Shown here in pieces: positions 41,527 to 48,446 of a DNA stretch of 64,000 bases. Position 1 is the first letter of the stretch, and each line of letters opens with the position of its first letter. Where the stretch lies: positions 62,001 through 126,000 of the forward strand of contig NZ_JBDPLZ010000007.1 in NCBI RefSeq assembly GCF_039871655.1. Direction: 5' to 3'. The notes under the pieces were generated by a model, which saw only the letters and a program-made list of their open reading frames with translations, searched no databases and was not told where the DNA came from. The translations under genes were made by a program, and so were the position numbers. Source of the DNA: Actinocorallia sp039871655 (GTDB lineage: Bacteria; Actinomycetota; Actinomycetes; Streptosporangiales; Streptosporangiaceae).

Positions 41527-42417
41527 ATGAACCTCCGCAAGACGATCGACGACTCCTACTGGTCCATGCTCGCCGCCGCGCACCTGCCCGGGGAGCAGTA
41601 CACCGAACCGGTGGGCGACCCCGGTCTCTTCGGGCCCGGATCCGCCCTGTGGTACGTCCACACCGATGTCACCGGGGTCCTCGGCGGCGTCTCGGGCCTG
41701 CTGCTGGGCACTCTGAACGAACCCGTCACCCACGGCACGAACCAGCACTCCAGCTACCTGGAGGACCCGATGAGGCGGCTCGGCTTCACCAGCAGCTTCA
41801 TCCGCGGCATGTCCTTCGCCTCCACCCCGGTCGCCGAGAAGCTGGCCGGGATCGTCCGGAACATGCACAAGCGGGTACACGGCACCATGCCCGACGGCCG
41901 CCCCTACTCGGCGACCAGCTCCGACGACATCATCTGGACCGGGACCACCCAGGCCTACCAGGCCGCCCGCGCTCACCTCCGGTACCACCCCAAGCCCCTG
42001 GACGGCAAAGGCATCGACGAGTACTTCTCCCAGTACGCCGTCATCTCCGAGAAGCTCGGCGCGACCGATGTGCCGAAGTCCCGCGCCGACGTCGAGGACT
42101 ACTTCGCCATGATGCGCCCCCGCCTCACCGTCAGCGAGGAGACCCTGGAGGCCATCGGCTTCCTGCGCGGCCCCTACGGAGAGGACAAGGTCACCCAGAC
42201 CGCCACGCAGATCGTCAGCCGCGTCGCCACCGACCTCCTCCCCGCCTGGGCCAAACGCCTCCTGGGCCTGCACCCCACCACCCCCATCGCCCCCCTGGCC
42301 GCCCGCGCCGCCGGCCACGCCATCACCAAGACCCTCCGCTACGGCGTCCACCAGCGCTACGTCGAGCAGGCCCACCGACGGGCGGGCGCGGCCTACGTCC
42401 CGCCCGGCTCCCTGTGA
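41527..42417 (+). CDS. MpaB-like oxygenase family protein (DUF2236)
   Basis: A 296-residue protein. The DUF2236/latex-clearing-protein-like pattern is visible: GSALWYVHTDVTGVLGGVSGLLLGTLNEP, RTSFIRGMSF-like, VRNMHKRVHGTMPDGRPYSATSSDDIIWTGTTQAYQAA. A KRVHG His and the central H/D residues are candidate haem or metal ligands. It is controlled by the divergent TetR gene through the operator at 41479-41506. Family members oxidise lipids or polyisoprene; the substrate here is unknown. Confidence 0.88.
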   Translation: MNLRKTIDDSYWSMLAAAHLPGEQYTEPVGDPGLFGPGSALWYVHTDVTGVLGGVSGLLLGTLNEPVTHGTNQHSSYLEDPMRRLGFTSSFIRGMSFASTPVAEKLAGIVRNMHKRVHGTMPDGRPYSATSSDDIIWTGTTQAYQAARAHLRYHPKPLDGKGIDEYFSQYAVISEKLGATDVPKSRADVEDYFAMMRPRLTVSEETLEAIGFLRGPYGEDKVTQTATQIVSRVATDLLPAWAKRLLGLHPTTPIAPLAARAAGHAITKTLRYGVHQRYVEQAHRRAGAAYVPPGSL

Positions 42418-42434
42418 CCGCCTCCCGCGTCCCC

Positions 42435-42462
42435 GGCCCCGCCTTCCCGGCGGGGCCTTTTT
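42435..42462 (+). terminator. Intrinsic terminator after the MpaB-like gene
   Basis: The stem GGCCCCGCC / GGCGGGGCC with a 5-nt loop is followed by five T residues. Confidence 0.9.
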
Positions 42463-42531
42463 CTTGCCGGTCCCGACACTGGACTTTGTTTTCACACACA
42501 ATCACACCGTGTCTTGTAATTCCATAACTAG

Positions 42532-42620
42532 TTGACCGATCCAACTACAAACAAGACATTTCTCAATACCGAACGCCGGAAAGGAATCGCATCAGTCACA
42601 CTTCGCGACTGGAGGCAGAA
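42532..42620 (+). promoter_or_regulatory. Conserved promoter/leader block 1 of the M-x-KET array
   Basis: TTGACC (42532-42537), a 17-bp spacer, GACATTTC (42555-42562), CAATACC, a middle section ending AGTCACACTTC, then CTGGAGG with a 5-nt gap to the ATG. It is 89 bp long. The same elements at the same spacing recur before the next three genes. Reading the first two as -35 and -10 is inference. Confidence 0.7.
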
Positions 42621-43070
42621 ATGTACAAGGAAACGCTGGGGATCCTCGGTGCCGCCGCTCTCGGTGCGGGCCTGCTCGGCGTCCCCGCCACCGCGGCGAC
42701 GACGTCGACTCCGGGCGCCGCGGCCCAGGCCGCTCAGGTCGTCCAGACGGCCGCCGCGGTCAAGAAGGAGGACCTCTCCGTCCGGATCAGGGTCAGGGAC
42801 AACGCGGTCGGGAACCTGAGCCGGATCCGGGTCACCGTCAAGGACGAGGACGACGATCCGGTGGAGGACCTCAGGGTCTGCCTGCTGGTGCGCAAGAAGA
42901 AGGGCTTCTCCGTCGTGGACTGCTCGGACACCAACAGCAAGGGCCGGGTCTACTGGCTGGCCAAGCCCGACAGGATCTACCGGATCTACATTCCGACCAC
43001 CTCGGAGTACAAGAAGTACTACAGCAAGCCGTTCGACGCCGACGAGGACAGCGACATGCGGCGCCGGTGA
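42621..43070 (+). CDS. Small secreted protein, M-x-KET array member 1
   Basis: A 149-residue protein with a signal peptide (MYKETLGILGAAALGAGLLG, cut near ATAA). An Ala-rich stretch is followed by a compact beta-rich domain from residue about 51 (LSVRIRVRDNAVGNLSRI) with the only two mature Cys at 87 and 101. The domain is homologous to that of member 2: both show V-R-x-C-L, a second Cys 14-15 residues later, D-x-x-G-x-x-x-W and D-R-x-Y-R-I-x-I. The C-terminus is acidic then RRR. I do not recognise the family; an extracellular fold of transthyretin or Ig type is a guess. Confidence 0.75.
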   Translation: MYKETLGILGAAALGAGLLGVPATAATTSTPGAAAQAAQVVQTAAAVKKEDLSVRIRVRDNAVGNLSRIRVTVKDEDDDPVEDLRVCLLVRKKKGFSVVDCSDTNSKGRVYWLAKPDRIYRIYIPTTSEYKKYYSKPFDADEDSDMRRR

Positions 43071-43096
43071 ACCCGGGGGCCGCGTGATCGGCCCCG

Positions 43097-43135
43097 CCCC
43101 GGAGACCGACCGGCCTCCGGGGACTTCTTTTCTCT
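43097..43135 (+). terminator. Terminator after array member 1
   Basis: The stem CCCCGGAG / CTCCGGGG is followed by a T-rich run (CTTCTTTTCTC). It separates member 1 from the promoter block of member 2, so each gene is its own unit. Confidence 0.75.
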
Positions 43136-43193
43136 CGACACGAGCAGTTCCGGCAGCGGAATTACGGATAAATCCGTTAATTACTTTTCGATC

Positions 43194-43283
43194 TTGACCA
43201 ATTGGAGACGATCTCGAGAATTTCCCCATACCCGATGCTGGACAGATGCTGTACCGAGTCACACTTCATATCTGGAGGCTGAC
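43194..43283 (+). promoter_or_regulatory. Conserved promoter/leader block 2 of the M-x-KET array
   Basis: TTGACC (43194-43199), a 17-bp spacer, AGAATTTCC, CATACC, GATGCTGGACAGATGC, AGTCACACTTC, then CTGGAGG with 5 nt to the ATG at 43284; 90 bp in all. The upstream 40 bp are also AT-rich. Confidence 0.7.
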
Positions 43284-43838
43284 ATGTTCAAAGAGACGCT
43301 CGGAGCCGCGGTGCTCGGAGTGACGCTGGCGAGTGTGCCGGGGGCCGCGACGGCCTCCGCCCAGGATCCCGGGGTCACGTCCACCGCCTCCTCCGCCACG
43401 GCCGCGACCGCGGCCACGGCCAGGCGGGAGGCGCTCACCGTCCGCATCGACACCGAGCGCCTGCGGCGCTGGCGGGGCCACATCGAGATCCAGGTCCGCG
43501 AGGCCGACAGCCGCGAGCGGGTGCGGGGGGTCCGCGCCTGCCTGCAGACGAGGCGCTGGGGCGGCCGCTGGCACCACCTCGGCTGCGAGTTCACCGACTG
43601 GCGGGGGGAGGCCGACTGGTACGTCCGCGCGGACCGGCACCGCTCCTACCGGATCCACATCAGGGGGACCTGGCGGTACTACCCCTACCGCAGCGACTGG
43701 TTCCACATCCGCGACCGGTGGCACCACGGCGGGGACTGGAACCGTGACAACGGACGCGACCACGACAACGGACGCGACCACGACAACGGACGCGACCACG
43801 ACAACGGCAGAGACCTGACCGGCGACCGCCGCCGGTGA
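43284..43838 (+). CDS. Small secreted protein, M-x-KET array member 2
   Basis: A 184-residue protein with a signal peptide (MFKETLGAAVLGVTLASVPG; cleavage near ASA). The mature domain resembles member 1, with its two Cys at about 86 and 101, but is much richer in Arg, Trp and His (for example GTWRYYPYRSDWFHIRDRWHHGG). The tail is a tandem repeat of the hexapeptide DNGRDH, ending GDRRR. Its function is unknown. The strongly charged repetitive tail suggests surface, matrix or ion binding; that is inference only. Confidence 0.75.
   Translation: MFKETLGAAVLGVTLASVPGAATASAQDPGVTSTASSATAATAATARREALTVRIDTERLRRWRGHIEIQVREADSRERVRGVRACLQTRRWGGRWHHLGCEFTDWRGEADWYVRADRHRSYRIHIRGTWRYYPYRSDWFHIRDRWHHGGDWNRDNGRDHDNGRDHDNGRDHDNGRDLTGDRRR
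43746..43815 (+). repeat. 18-bp tandem repeat in the tail of array member 2
   Basis: The unit GACAACGGACGCGACCAC is repeated three times exactly (43746-43799) and then partially. It encodes DNGRDH repeats in frame. Exact identity at the DNA level indicates recent expansion by slippage. Confidence 0.85.
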
Positions 43839-43878
43839 GGCCGACCGCGAGCGGCGTCCATCAGAAGAACTGATTGGC

Positions 43879-43914
43879 GAATCCCCCGGAAATCTTATGA
43901 TTTCCGGGGGATTC
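43879..43914 (+). terminator. Terminator after array member 2
   Basis: The 16-bp perfect stem GAATCCCCCGGAAATC / GATTTCCGGGGGATTC with a TTAT loop is followed by CGCTCTTTTCG. Confidence 0.9.
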
Positions 43915-43982
43915 GCTCTTTTCGCGTTATGCCCCATATGTCCGGTGATACCCCAGAAGACAGAGCGGTCAGGCATCATGTT

Positions 43983-44070
43983 TTGACCAACAGTAGAACA
44001 GCACGGACATTTCCCAATACCAAATGGCGGACAGATGCCGTTTAGTCACATCTTCACTCTGGAGGTAGAC
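43983..44070 (+). promoter_or_regulatory. Conserved promoter/leader block 3 of the M-x-KET array
   Basis: TTGACC (43983-43988), a 17-bp spacer, GACATTTCCCAATACC, GGACAGATGCCGTTTAGTCACA, then CTGGAGGTAGAC directly before the ATG at 44071; 88 bp. It is nearly identical to block 4 over the last 65 bp. Confidence 0.72.
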
Positions 44071-44352
44071 ATGATCAAGGAAACCATCGGTACCGCCGTT
44101 CTCGGTGTCGCCCTCTTCGGGGCCCCCGCGGTGGCCACCGCGGCCGAGGCCGCGACCACCGGAACCACGGCCGCCGTGGCCTCCTCGTCCTGCTACGACT
44201 GGTGCGGCGATTACGGGTACGGGTACCGCCACCACCGGCACCACCACCACGGCTGGGGCCACCGCTGGGACTGGGGCAACGGCTGGGGCAGCAACTACTA
44301 CAGCGGCAACTACAGCGGCAACCAGTACGGCGGCATCAACTTCCGTATCTGA
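44071..44352 (+). CDS. Small secreted His/Gly/Tyr-rich protein, array member 3
   Basis: A 93-residue protein with a signal peptide (MIKETIGTAVLGVALFGAPA, cleavage near ATAA). The mature peptide of about 65 residues is extreme in composition: CYDWCGDYGYGYRHHRHHHHGW, then WG and Asn/Tyr/Ser/Gly repeats (YYSGNYSGNQYGG) ending NFRI. The only two Cys (41, 45) form CxxxC. The His cluster could bind metal, and the Gly/Tyr/Asn tail resembles matrix or aggregation-prone peptides; both are guesses. It shares its leader and signal peptide with its neighbours but no mature homology with members 1-2. Confidence 0.72.
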   Translation: MIKETIGTAVLGVALFGAPAVATAAEAATTGTTAAVASSSCYDWCGDYGYGYRHHRHHHHGWGHRWDWGNGWGSNYYSGNYSGNQYGGINFRI

Positions 44353-44398
44353 CGCTGAGAGCCGTCACTAAGGCCGAGACACCAACGGCCTGAAAGGG

Positions 44399-44430
44399 CC
44401 CCTCGGAAACCGAATGTTTCCGAGGGGCTT
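44399..44430 (+). terminator. Terminator after array member 3
   Basis: The perfect stem CCCCTCGGAAAC / GTTTCCGAGGGG with a CGAAT loop is followed by CTTTTCGTTTTT. Confidence 0.9.
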
Positions 44431-44521
44431 TTCGTTTTTCCGGATACCCCGAGCCCTCTTCCCCCGCGACCCCTATGACAAATAGTGCATTTCAGACGCC
44501 AGAACCGGCTCATTACCGGTT

Positions 44522-44609
44522 TTGACCGATCGAAGATCGAGTTGGACATTTCCCAATACTCGATGCTGGACAGATGCCGTTTAGTCGCACTTCATCACTG
44601 GAGGTAGAC
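44522..44609 (+). promoter_or_regulatory. Conserved promoter/leader block 4 of the M-x-KET array
   Basis: TTGACC (44522-44527), a 17-bp spacer, GACATTTCCCAATACTCGATGCTGGACAGATGCCGTTTAGTC split across the leader, and CTGGAGGTAGAC abutting the ATG at 44610; 88 bp, in the same register as block 3. Confidence 0.72.
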
Positions 44610-44948
44610 ATGATCAAGGAAACCATCGGAGCCGTCGTCCTGGGCGCGGGACTGCTCGGCACGCCGGCCGTCGCGACCGCGGCGACCCCGGCGCAGACCA
44701 CCACCGCCCCGTCCGCGAGATACGCGGACGACTACGGGGATTTCGACTGCTGGGAAGAGGAGTGGATCTTCAGCTGGGGTTGCGGCGAGGGCCGCCACCG
44801 CTGGCGCAACCGGCACCACCACAACAACAGGAACGACTGGTCGCTGCGGAACCGCCAGCAGAAGCTGCAGCAGCAGCAGCACCAGAACGTCTACATCTAC
44901 AACTACAAGTCCAAGCGAGACCGGAACTACCGGAGCTACCGCCGCTGA
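44610..44948 (+). CDS. Small secreted basic Gln/Asn/Arg-rich protein, array member 4
   Basis: A 112-residue protein with a signal peptide almost identical to member 3 (MIKETIGAVVLGAGLLGTPA). The mature part begins with an acidic Trp-rich segment holding the only two Cys (DCWEEEWIFSWGC, residues 47 and 58). It then becomes strongly basic and low-complexity: RHRWRNRHHHNNRND, QQKLQQQQHQ, and a Tyr/Lys/Arg end (YRSYRR). Function unknown. The polarised charge could favour binding to cell wall or nucleic acid; this is not shown by sequence. Confidence 0.72.
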   Translation: MIKETIGAVVLGAGLLGTPAVATAATPAQTTTAPSARYADDYGDFDCWEEEWIFSWGCGEGRHRWRNRHHHNNRNDWSLRNRQQKLQQQQHQNVYIYNYKSKRDRNYRSYRR

Positions 44949-44970
44949 CGGCGGAGAATTCCTCGGATGA

Positions 44971-45008
44971 GAACGGCCTCAGCGGGCTTCCGCCCGCTGA
45001 GGCCGTTC
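44971..45008. terminator. Bidirectional terminator between array member 4 and nucS
   Basis: GAACGGCCTCAGCGGG pairs with the matching arm CCCGCTGAGGCCGTTC around CTTCCG, in the 91-bp gap between convergent genes. Confidence 0.9.
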
Positions 45009-45039
45009 CGTGTGACGAGGCAAGAAGCGCCCGGCCGGC

Positions 45040-45720
45040 TCAGAAGAGCATGCCCTCCCGCTCGATCCCCCGCAGGGCGTCGTAGTCCAGCGTGACGGTC
45101 TCGATCCCCCGGTCGTGGGCGAGGACCCGGGCCTGGGGTTTGATCTCCTGGGCCGCGAAGACCCCCTTGACCGGCGCCAGCAGCGGGTCCCGGTTGAGCA
45201 GCTCCAGGTAGCGGGTGAGCTGCTCCACCCCGTCGATCTCCCCCCGGCGCTTGATCTCCACCGCGACCGTCCCTCCGGAGGGGTCCTTGCACAGGATGTC
45301 CACCGGCCCGATCGCCGTCGGGTACTCCCGCCGGATCAGCCGGTAGCCCTCCCCCAGCGTGGTGATGTGCTCGGCGAGCAGCTCTTGGAGATGGGCCTCC
45401 ACCCCGTCCTTCTGCAGGCCGGGGTCCACCCCCAGCTCGTGCCGGTGATCGTGCAGCACCTCGAAGACGGTGAGGATGAGCTGCTCCCCCGACTTGCCGT
45501 GCGTGACCGTCCACCGGGCGACGGCCCCGTGCTCGGTGTAGGCCTCCTCCCGCACGGTGCAGGGAGGGTTCATCCAGTTCAACGGCTTGAAGGCCCGGTC
45601 GTCGGCGTGAATGGACACGCTGCCGTCGGCCTTCATCAGGATGAGCCGGGTGGCCTGCGGAAGGTGGGCGGTGAGCCGTCCCACGTAGTCGACACTGCAA
45701 CGGGCTATGACAAGACGCAC
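45040..45720 (-). CDS. nucS: Endonuclease NucS (mismatch-specific)
   Basis: A 226-residue nuclease for non-canonical mismatch repair in actinobacteria, which lack MutS/MutL. It starts at GTG 45720 (RLVIARCSVDYVGRL). The N-terminal DNA-binding half contains ADGSVSIHADDRAFKPLNWMNPPC. The nuclease half has HELGVDPGLQKDGVEAHLQELLAEH, the catalytic Asp in TAIGPVDILCKD and the ExK pair in VAVEIKRRGEIDGVEQLTRYLELLN. It ends in LF, which fits the beta-clamp-binding tail of mycobacterial NucS. Confidence 0.96.
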   Translation of the reverse strand: MRLVIARCSVDYVGRLTAHLPQATRLILMKADGSVSIHADDRAFKPLNWMNPPCTVREEAYTEHGAVARWTVTHGKSGEQLILTVFEVLHDHRHELGVDPGLQKDGVEAHLQELLAEHITTLGEGYRLIRREYPTAIGPVDILCKDPSGGTVAVEIKRRGEIDGVEQLTRYLELLNRDPLLAPVKGVFAAQEIKPQARVLAHDRGIETVTLDYDALRGIEREGMLF

Positions 45721-45776
45721 CGGCCCAGTCTCCCACTCCCGGGCACCCGGCCGTCCCGGATTCGGCGCGGTCGGCT

Positions 45777-45798
45777 TGACACAACTCACGGAGTGTCA
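45777..45798. promoter_or_regulatory. Possible operator TGACAC-N10-GTGTCA between nucS and sulfotransferase
   Basis: A perfect 6-bp inverted repeat in the 204-bp divergent region, with a TTGACA hexamer embedded in its left arm. No convincing -10 is found at the right distance. It could serve either direction. Confidence 0.3.
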
Positions 45799-45924
45799 GA
45801 TGTCCAACACCAGTCCTGCCAGGGATTTATCAGAAACATTCATAGTGAAACCGCATTTTTCCAGATTCCATGACAGCACCATCGGCCCACCCGTGTTCGT
45901 CTGTCGTCAGAGCGGAGGAGCAGC

Positions 45925-46872
45925 GTGATCCTCTTCGTCAGCGGTTTCAACCGGAGCGGAACCACCGTGTTGCTGGAGGCGGTGGCCGCGGCGACGGACG
46001 GGGAGCCGTTCACCGTCGGAGACCTGATCCGGTACGGCTCACCCGGGCTGGCGGCGAGACTGCGCGCGCTGATCGAGGCCGACGAGCCTGTGGACCGGGG
46101 AGTGGACGCCCGGAAGGTCACCTCCTCGACCCCCGAGGAGTACGGCTGGCTCCTGGTCGACCGGGGCAGCACCGCCCGCCTGTCGAGCCGCTTCCAGCCC
46201 GAGGCGACACCGCTGCTGCGGCGCGTGGCCGAAGACATCATCGCCCGGTCCGGGGTCGCGGTACTGAAGAACCCCTCCGACACCGGACGCGAGGACCTGC
46301 TCCTGCGCGCCTTCCCCGAGGCCCGGGTGATCGTCACCCGCAGGGCGCTGACGGGCATCTACGCCAGCACCGACCGGGCCCTGGCCCGCGGCGCCGAGAA
46401 CACCGTGTACGGCATGGCCCTGACCGGCGACAGCCGGACCGTCCGGGCCGTCATCAGGATCCAGCGGACGAAGGCCGGAGCCGCGTTCCTGAGCGTGTTC
46501 GGCCGGTGGAACCTGCGCCTGCGGGTACTGGGGATGCTCCGCCGCACCGCGCGCCTGCCCGTCGAGCGGGTCGCCTTCCTCGACTACGACGAGCTGGTCC
46601 GCGACCCCCTGCGGGCCGCGGCCTGGGCCGGCCACCTGCTGGACGCCCGACGGCTGGCCGAGGAGTTCCGCGCCTCCCACTCCTTCCCGCCCCACCCCAC
46701 TCCGCGGGCCTTCGCGCTGGACCGCTTCCTCGACCGGCGCTGGGGCCGGGTGTGGGAACGGGGCCGCCGCGAGCAGCTCGAGCGGGGAGTCCTCCCGACG
46801 GCGCCGGCCGAAGCCGTTCGGGGCTTTCCCGGTGCGGGAGGGAAACGGATGACAGACTGGGCCGATGGGTGA
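45925..46872 (+). CDS. Sulfotransferase-family protein
   Basis: A 315-residue protein starting at GTG 45925. The N-terminal VSGFNRSGTTVLLEAVAAAT is the PAPS 5'-phosphosulfate loop, and VIVTRRALTGIYASTDRAL supplies the 3'-phosphate loop. It transfers sulfate from PAPS to an unknown acceptor. Its last 8 nt overlap the GNAT gene, so the pair is cotranscribed. The acceptor could be a glycolipid or a small molecule. Confidence 0.83.
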   Translation: MILFVSGFNRSGTTVLLEAVAAATDGEPFTVGDLIRYGSPGLAARLRALIEADEPVDRGVDARKVTSSTPEEYGWLLVDRGSTARLSSRFQPEATPLLRRVAEDIIARSGVAVLKNPSDTGREDLLLRAFPEARVIVTRRALTGIYASTDRALARGAENTVYGMALTGDSRTVRAVIRIQRTKAGAAFLSVFGRWNLRLRVLGMLRRTARLPVERVAFLDYDELVRDPLRAAAWAGHLLDARRLAEEFRASHSFPPHPTPRAFALDRFLDRRWGRVWERGRREQLERGVLPTAPAEAVRGFPGAGGKRMTDWADG

Positions 46873-47350
46873 GGTGAGGATCCGCCGGGCGCTGCCCCGT
46901 GACGAGAGGGCTGTCTCTGAACTGGCCTGGCTGACCTGGGCCCCCGACAACTCCGTCATTCCCCGGCCTGCCCGCGGCGGCCCCTCCTACGACCGCTTCC
47001 ACCTGCCCGAGCACTTCCTGCTCGCCGAACTCGACGACCGGGTGGTCGGCTACCTGCGGCTGGTGCAGCCCGTGCTGCAGCCCAGCGGCGCGCACGTCCG
47101 GCAGATCCAGGGGCTGGGCGTCGACCCCGGGGCGCGGGGCCTGGGCATCGGCCGGCTGCTGCTGGAGGCCGCCGTGGCCGAGGCCGGACGCCAGGGCGCG
47201 CGGAAGCTGACCCTGCGTGTCCTGGCCGGCAACACTCCCGCCCGGCGGCTCTACGAACAGCTGGGCTTCGCCGTCGAAGGGGTGCTGCGCGAGGAGTTCC
47301 TGATCGAGGGGCTCCCCGTCGACGACGTCCTCATGGCCAGGTTCCTGTGA
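46865..47350 (+). CDS. GNAT-family N-acetyltransferase
   Basis: A 161-residue acetyltransferase. The acetyl-CoA motif A is IQGLGVDPGARGLGIGRLLLEAAVAEA (R-G-x-G-I-G), and motif B is NTPARRLYEQLGFAVEGVLREEFLIEG. The RIRRALPRDERAVSELAWLTW N-terminus is typical. The substrate is unknown. It overlaps the end of the sulfotransferase gene by 8 nt. Confidence 0.9.
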   Translation: MGEVRIRRALPRDERAVSELAWLTWAPDNSVIPRPARGGPSYDRFHLPEHFLLAELDDRVVGYLRLVQPVLQPSGAHVRQIQGLGVDPGARGLGIGRLLLEAAVAEAGRQGARKLTLRVLAGNTPARRLYEQLGFAVEGVLREEFLIEGLPVDDVLMARFL

Positions 47351-47377
47351 GCCTTCTCCGCGACGCGGTCCGGCGGC

Positions 47378-47959
47378 TCAGCCGCCCGGCTTCCACAGGA
47401 CGTCGTCGCCCGCCGCCACCACCCGGCAGAAGATGAACAGCAGGTCCGACAGCCGGTTCACGTAACGGGCGGTGAGCACGTTCACCGTCTCGCCGTGCGC
47501 CTCCAGCGCCGTCCAGATCGTCCGCTCCGCCCTGCGGGCGACGGTGCGCGCCACATGCAGGTAGGCGGTGCCCGGCGCCCCGCCCGGAAGGATGAAGCTG
47601 CGCAGCGGGGACAGCGGCTCGTTGAACCTGTCGCACCAGCCCTCCAGCCGCTCCACGTACTCGTCGGTGACGCGCAGGGGCTCGTAACCGAGGTCCGGGC
47701 CGACGGGGGTGCACAGGTCCGCTCCCACATCGAAGAGGTCGTTCTGGATCTGCCTCAGGACCGCGGCGACGGCCTCCGGCAGCGAGCCGACCGACAACGC
47801 CACGCCGATCGCGGCGTTGGCCTCCTCCACATCGGCGTAGGCGGCGATTCGGGGGTCGGTCTTGGCGGTCCGGCTGGCGTCTCCGAGCGCCGTCGTCCCG
47901 TCGTCACCGGTCCGGGTGTAGATCTTGGACAGCACGACCGGTTTGTCATTGCGACTCAT
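47378..47959 (-). CDS. Cob(I)yrinic acid a,c-diamide adenosyltransferase, PduO type
   Basis: A 193-residue enzyme that adenosylates cob(I)alamin, making the cofactor for methylmalonyl-CoA mutase. Family marks: KIYTRTGDDGTTALGDASRTAK (ATP-binding N-terminus), ADVEEANAAIGVAL, LFDVGADLCTP, FILPGGAPGTAYLHVARTVARRAERTIW and YVNRLSDLLFIFCRV. The start at 47959. It lies just downstream of the DUF2550 gene and atpC on the same strand, a frequent actinobacterial order. It links to mce at 30501. Confidence 0.94.
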   Translation of the reverse strand: MSRNDKPVVLSKIYTRTGDDGTTALGDASRTAKTDPRIAAYADVEEANAAIGVALSVGSLPEAVAAVLRQIQNDLFDVGADLCTPVGPDLGYEPLRVTDEYVERLEGWCDRFNEPLSPLRSFILPGGAPGTAYLHVARTVARRAERTIWTALEAHGETVNVLTARYVNRLSDLLFIFCRVVAAGDDVLWKPGG

Positions 47960-47976
47960 GGCCCCCACCCTAACGG

Positions 47977-48429
47977 TCAGGGGCCGCCCGGCAGATCGAT
48001 GGGCCAGCCCGGCGGCGAGGACTCCAGCCAGGCCAGGAAGCCGGTCAGCGCGGCCGGTGACATCGCCAGCTCGACGGACAGGTCCCCGTTCTTCACCTCG
48101 ATGATGGAGGCGGCGGCGGTGAGGGCGGCGATCTCCTCGCCCTCGGGGTCCCGGCGGTTGACCACGACGAGACCCCGGCGGTGGATCACCTTCCGGGGTC
48201 TGCGTCTGAAGCCGAAGACACTGTGCCATTGCAGCTCGTCGCCCTGGTAGCGGCCGATGCCCAGCCGCCACACGCCGGCGTCCTGCAGATCGCGCAGGCT
48301 GCACTCGACGGTGCCGCCGCCCAGCTCCAGCAGCCAGCGGCGCAGCGACATCAGACCGAACAGCACGACGGCCAGCGCAACGACGGCGGCGAGCACCCAG
48401 CCGATGTCTCGTGCCAGGTGCTCGCCCAC
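47977..48429 (-). CDS. DUF2550 membrane-anchored protein
   Basis: A 150-residue protein. One N-terminal transmembrane helix (GWVLAAVVALAVVLFGLMSL) is followed by a small beta-rich domain. Visible marks are GGTVECSLRD, WRLGIGRYQGDELQWHSVFGFRRRP and ALTGFLAWLESSPPGWPIDLPG. It is encoded directly downstream of atpC in many actinobacteria, as here (17 bp). Function is unknown. Confidence 0.9.
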   Translation of the reverse strand: MGEHLARDIGWVLAAVVALAVVLFGLMSLRRWLLELGGGTVECSLRDLQDAGVWRLGIGRYQGDELQWHSVFGFRRRPRKVIHRRGLVVVNRRDPEGEEIAALTAAASIIEVKNGDLSVELAMSPAALTGFLAWLESSPPGWPIDLPGGP

Positions 48430-48446
48430 GTGGTACCGGTTCTCTC

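Noticed and set aside
43879..43914. Insertion-sequence end or MITE
   Set aside because: The perfect inverted repeat is a simple terminator hairpin with a T-rich end and no flanking target duplication.
42532..44948. CRISPR array or integron-like cassette array
   Set aside because: The repeats are 88-90 bp, contain promoter and ribosome-site elements and are each followed by a coding gene; there are no short direct repeats with uniform spacers, integrase or attC-like sites.
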